A stretch of DNA of 64,000 nt from the NCBI RefSeq assembly GCF_030463565.1, contig NC_134643.1, positions 7,920,657 through 7,984,656 on the forward strand. Direction: 5' to 3'. The notes beneath the pieces are model-generated. The model did no database searches, was not told the DNA's origin, and saw nothing but the letters and a program-made list of their open reading frames with translations. Positions within the stretch are counted from its first letter, which is position 1, and each line of letters begins with the position of its first letter. The DNA comes from Pelecanus crispus (taxonomy: Eukaryota; Chordata; Aves; Pelecaniformes; Pelecanidae). A program made the translations under genes and the position numbers. Positions 59,571-64,000 of this stretch are shown here, one piece after another.

Positions 59571-62500
59571 AAAAAGCCTGCCAGTCAGCCTCTGAACATC
59601 AGGTCTTTCATTCCACTAAGCACCTCTGCTTGGCACAGCTTGATCTGCCAAACTGGGCATAGCAAAAAGCACAAATCTGTCACACAAGAGAGACTTAGGA
59701 AAGGGAGCTGACCTGGATTGTAACAAAGGGCATATAGCCAAGTCTTACCCTGAGTTCCACAGAAGTCATGTTGTATTTCTTGCGAACCATTTCTACCATT
59801 TCTTTCTCCAGGCCCTCCTGGGTCGTGTTCTTGACATCAATGTAGTAGCACTCTGAACTGGCGAAGTGACAGCTTATACTCTGCGTGAGGAAATCGGGCA
59901 TCACTCACTACCACATCAATTACAAATGACTGGTGGAAAAAAAAAAATCTCATGCATCCCAGATTGTGGACACCCCACTCCTTCCTTAGAGATCATGTCA
60001 GCAAAGTCCTTCCTCCTTTCTGAGCACTCCTGCTCTCCTGAGAGTGTCCCCTTGGAGAAATACTCTTGCTTGCTGACACGTTCTCTTCCTTCCCTCCTCT
60101 CCCAAACACTCCCCCAGCATGAACTGTACTACTTGATCTCAGAATATCAGCAACTAGAGTCGGAAGAGAGAAAGTCAGGGTTGGAGCAGACCTGTGTGTT
60201 CAGCAAGGGTTCTTACTTTCTGCACCCAGACAGTCACATCAACGCACTTAGTTTGTAGTCAGTTCTTGCTTAAGCAGAGTCTAGAGGAAATAAATAGATA
60301 TGCCCCAGCAGAAAAACTTGTTCTCTCATTACACAAGCTACGCCAGCTGCAAGCGAGATCATGCCAGACCTCAAAGGGTGCTGGACCATAACCTGACTCA
60401 GAGAGCTCCAGGATACTCACTGATTTACCCCAAAGGCAGACAGATTTGGGGATTTGGCACAGTATGAGGAAGTTCTTGTGTTTCTGTGGGATGCTGAACA
60501 GGACTATTGCTCTACTAGCCAGAAAAGAGCCAGCAAATGAGACTCTCAGTGCCTGATGTCCTCTCTTATTTCAGGATTGCAGGAGGAAGGAATTCCACAC
60601 CAGTAAACTGCTACTGGGGCTGAAAAAACGGGCCATATAGTAGTTGATGCAGGAAAAACAAAATAAAAATAGAGCAGCCTGTGTTGCAGTGCCTGAGAGG
60701 AAACATCTGCATTGCTACTAGTGGCTACACTAGAGGCTACAGTTCCCTTACATGCCTGGATGAATCCACTTCCAAGAAAGGATCAGGCCTCCAAAGGAGG
60801 GCACTTTTGCCTGTTTCAGTTAAATAATCATGATGCAAAACAAATAGATGATGTGTAATCAAATATTTAATAGAAAAATGGGTTGTGTTACAATATAAAT
60901 AAATAAATACTATTTATTGGATGATGGAAGCTCTTGCTATCCAGAGATGAGATACCATGAAGGCACGGGGAAGAAAGTTAGAGAAGCTTCTGATATTTGG
61001 GACAGGTGAAAGGGAACTATTGGAAAAGCAAGTACAGCCAGCCAGGCATCAAACACAGGTTCAACATCTAATTTCTACTCCTGCTCTGTTCTTCTCAAGC
61101 AGCCCCACAGCATGCTCTTCTCCCAAAAGACAGAGATGTTTAAAAATAAAAAAGAGAGTGTAAAAGTATGCTAGAAAGCTAAAAACTCATTAAAAAGTTC
61201 ATCCACGTATTCAGGAGCTTGGAAAGTGGGAGGGGATAGTTTGATCAATTTAAAAAAAAAATCAAAAATATCAAAAGGTGTATCAAGAGATGGTTTCCTA
61301 CCTTTCGGAAACCTGATGTCTTGTTTATCCCGGAGCCATGAATGAGCAGGGGATGGAAGAACACTGTGTCTCCCTTCTCCATGACAATGTGAACCCTGGG
61401 ACTCTTCTCATCCTCATCAAGCAGCCCATGGAAAAGTTTGTTGGCTTTACCCTAGAAAAAAAAATGCTGAGCTGAAATCACTGGGTTAAAATTAGAGCAA
61501 GTGCCGATTCCCAGTGCAAGGGACAGCAGGGATAGTTACTGCTCTGCTTTCCGCTGGGCAGTGTATTTGGTATGCCCAACTAAGAGCCTGCCCACTTGCC
61601 TATAAGTCTCGTACTTCAAGCCTGAGGTACAGCAAAATAATACTTCTTCTGAAGCTGGATTCAGACAATTAAGAACATTTCTTGGCTAGAGAGAACAGAG
61701 AAGAGCACTGGAGAATCCCACAAGTGACGGGGATCAGGGTGGCCTAGTGCCACCACTGGGGTCCAGCCTTCTGCTCCCAGTATAATCATCACCAATGCCA
61801 GGCCAGGCCAGGAAACATCTGTTCTTAAGAACAAGATACCACTTGATATTTAATTGCATCCATTTTCTCCTCTTTGGGACAGTATACACGCTCACCAGGC
61901 AGGAACAAATTCACAGGAGGAGAAAGAGTCCTCAGACTTGGCAAGGGCAGTGCAAAATGGTTGCACGTGTTTATGCCGTTATGCCATGACATGCTGGACA
62001 ATTTCTAGGGGAAGGTGGGAACAGAGGCAAATCTACCCAAGTTACATGGAGTGAGGCCAACCAAGCAACTCTCTCCCGAAGCAACAAGCCAGTGTTTGCT
62101 GTGCTGGTTTTGGCTGGGATAGAGTTAATTTTCTTCACAGTAGCTAGTATGGGGCTATGGTTTGGATTTGTGCTGAAAGCAGCGTTGATAACGCAGGGAT
62201 GTTTCAGTCACTGCTGAGCAGTGCTTGCACAGAGCCGAGGCCTTTTCTGCCTCTCACCCCACCCCAGCAGCGAGCAGGCTGGGGGCACAAGGAGCTGGGA
62301 GGGGACACAGCTGGGACAGCTGACCCCAACTGACCCAAGGGGTATCCCACACCGTATGACGTCATGCTCAGCATATAAAGCTGGGGGAAGAAGAAGGAAG
62401 AGGGGGATGTTCAGAGTGATGGCGTTTGTCTTCCCAAGTCACCGTTACACGTGATGGAGCCCTGCTTTCCTGGAGATGGCTGAACACCTGCCTGCTGCTG

Positions 62501-63000
62501 GGAAGTAGTGAATGAATTCCTTGTTTTGCTTTGCTTGTGTGCACAGCTTTTGCTTTACCTATTAAACTGTCTTTATCTCAGCCCATGAGTTTTCTCACTT
62601 TTACTCTTCTGATTTTCTCCCCAATCCCACCCAGGGGGAGTGAGTGAGCAGATGTGTGGTGCTTAGTTGCCAGCTGGGGTTAAACCATGACAGTTTGCAT
62701 GAACAGAAAAAACATCGCTGAAAACCTCCGCTTTGACCTATGCATCATCCCTCCACAGTGAGCTCTCTCCTGCCAAAGTGTGGTCCCCTCATGCACGCCC
62801 TTCCCAAGCCCCCCATGGTGCTCTACCTCCCACTTCGGATAGCCATGAGGCTTCAGGGTCTCCTTGTGAGTCCCTGGCTGCACAATCAGGCAGCCGTTCT
62901 CCTGGTTGGCCGCCTCCATGGCGGTCCAGGAACACACGATGCGATCCGCAGGCCGGAAGGGGAAATAGTGCAAGTCCTGATGCATGGGGTGGAGAAAAGT
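57552..63000 (-). CDS. PHYH: Phytanoyl-CoA 2-hydroxylase, 3' part (5' exons beyond window)
   Basis: PHYH is the peroxisomal Fe(II)/2-oxoglutarate dioxygenase that hydroxylates phytanoyl-CoA in alpha-oxidation. Exons in transcript order: 63000-62827 ([15 protein letters not shown] to PHGYPKWE), 61451-61302 ([11 protein letters not shown] to GFRK), 59880-59749 ([15 protein letters not shown] to SVELR), 57605-57552 ([20 protein letters not shown]). All junctions are phase 0 with GT/AG sites, giving 169 residues, equal to about the second half of the 338-residue human protein. The HxD pair (HQD, human H175/D177), the distal histidine in LLIHGSG (human H264) and the 2-oxoglutarate arginine in GFRK (human R275) are all present. 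No exon was recognised in 63001-64000, so the gene continues right. It appears functional, in contrast to the neighbouring pseudogene. A solo LTR sits antisense in the intron between the first two of these exons. Confidence 0.97.
62100..62692 (+). mobile_element. Solo LTR of an endogenous retrovirus, 6-bp TSD
   Basis: A 593-bp element starting TGTGCTGGTTTTGG and ending CCATGACA (TG...CA ends), flanked by the direct repeat GTTTGC at 62094-62099 and 62693-62698. It has a CRE palindrome TGACGTCA (62357-62364), a TATA box TATAAA (62374-62379) and a poly(A) signal ATTAAA (62561-62566), the U3-R-U5 order expected on +. A 6-bp duplication fits class II (ERVK-like) avian elements. No internal viral genes are present. 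It lies in a PHYH intron, antisense to the gene. Confidence 0.93.
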
Positions 63001-64000
63001 CTGTATATCTGCAACACAAGTTCAAAACCTTCAACCTCATGAAACGTGACACAGCCTTTTCCTTCCCATTAAACCATGGCACTTGTAACATGTCTTAAGA
63101 AGCTGCTGCTTGCTACTGGAGAGACTTTGCAGACTCAGTGTCCGCTCCAGCCCACCACTGACTTGGAAACCAAATGGGTTAGCTTACACCCCGCCCCAAG
63201 ATGGACCAAGAGCACAGTGGTGGCTCTCGGGTCAGCAATGGCACGAGGATACAGTGAATGCCAGGAGGCTGCCTGGCTGTGCAATCCCTCACAAGACTCC
63301 TTTTGGTGGCCTTCACCAACAACACCCTGCCAAGTTTTCACCATTCACTTTGGCTGCTCTCCAGTTTCCTGAACTTTAACCAGCCCACTGTTGCACAAAC
63401 CTTTCACAATACAAAGACTTTCAAACAGCCACGCTGTCCGTAGTCACTTGATCTACCACTGTGTTGTCAGCAGAATCAACCCTGTCTGTGCTGCACTCAA
63501 CACATGTTTATTTAACCTTCTTTTTAAAAAAAGAGAAAAAGAATTCTCAATTTATGGACTGTGGTCTCCCCAGACAGTCTACCCAGCACTCTATTAGCCT
63601 TCGCCCTAGAGGCTTTTTTCCATGAAGTCTAAACAAAAATAAATACTTCCGAAGTTTTTTTTTTGTTACTTCTTTTCCTACTGTGGAAATGGAAACATAT
63701 CATCCATGCCAAAACAGCCTTTTATATATTATTTATATATTTATTTTGTCATTGAATTTGCTCCTCAGATAGATACAGTTAGGATGTTTCCACTTGTCTC
63801 ATTTGCCATATTACTTAGACTTTGGGCAGCCTCAAAAACTCTCCCGAGACCTGCACCTCTCCTAAAGTACTCCTCAAAGACATTGAATGGAGATCTTGCA
63901 AATATGGAGCAGCTTCCCATTTCTTGTCTGGTATTGTGTTGCTTTTACTTTAAAAATGTATGGTCTCCTGTTGAATTTCCAAACCAAAATGACACAGCTT
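63001..64000 (-). other. PHYH: PHYH intron (continues beyond window)
   Basis: DNA upstream (in gene sense) of the exon at 63000-62827. I looked on - for the next PHYH exon (YVECFTGPNIMAMHTML-like) and did not find it. AT-rich toward the right end, with T-runs near 63652-63664. Confidence 0.7.

Noticed and set aside
1-64000. CRISPR arrays, bacterial operons, insertion sequences
   Set aside because: The window is a vertebrate nuclear locus with spliced genes; no regularly spaced repeats with spacers were seen.

Overview
The window is a vertebrate nuclear locus from a bird. It has large introns with GT/AG splice sites and a CpG-island promoter. CR1 LINE fragments end in the avian ATTCTATG repeat, one SINE joins a tRNA-Ile-like head to a CR1 tail, and there is a solo endogenous retroviral LTR. 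The gene order OPTN - MCM10 - PHYH matches human 10p13. The tRNA-Ile/CR1 SINE architecture is the one described for passerines (TguSINE1 type), so a songbird or relative is plausible but not proven.

Layout. (1) 1-18.25 kb: the last eleven coding exons of OPTN (optineurin) on +, covering LIR, coiled coil, UBAN and the C-terminal zinc finger; the 5' exons lie left of the window. Its introns hold CR1 fragments, including a 2.4-kb internally deleted CR1 with ORF1, endonuclease and reverse-transcriptase remnants. (2) 18.25-22.25 kb: intergenic DNA with the SINE. (3) 22.25-23.0 kb: CpG-island promoter with E2F-, NRF1- and YY1-like motifs. (4) 22.6-40.93 kb: complete MCM10 on +, 19 coding exons, every splice phase checked, 863 predicted residues. 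(5) 41-48.2 kb: no protein gene recognised; UCMA, which sits here in human, was not found by reading. (6) 48.24-50.72 kb: a PHYH pseudogene on -, missing exons and with a CR1 inside a coding exon. (7) 50.9-56.1 kb: gene-poor spacer. (8) 56.5-64 kb: the 3' half of an apparently intact PHYH on -, running off the right edge, with a solo LTR in an intron.

The genes do not form a pathway: OPTN is an autophagy/ubiquitin adaptor, MCM10 a replication-initiation factor, PHYH the peroxisomal phytanoyl-CoA 2-hydroxylase. The most interesting part is the tandem PHYH duplication. The copy nearer MCM10 lost the exon encoding the HxD iron ligands and the exon after the 2-oxoglutarate arginine, and was interrupted by a CR1 that landed on a TTCTATG site identical to its own terminal repeat. 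I found no evidence of a wholly new biological system. The findings are structural and evolutionary observations on known families.
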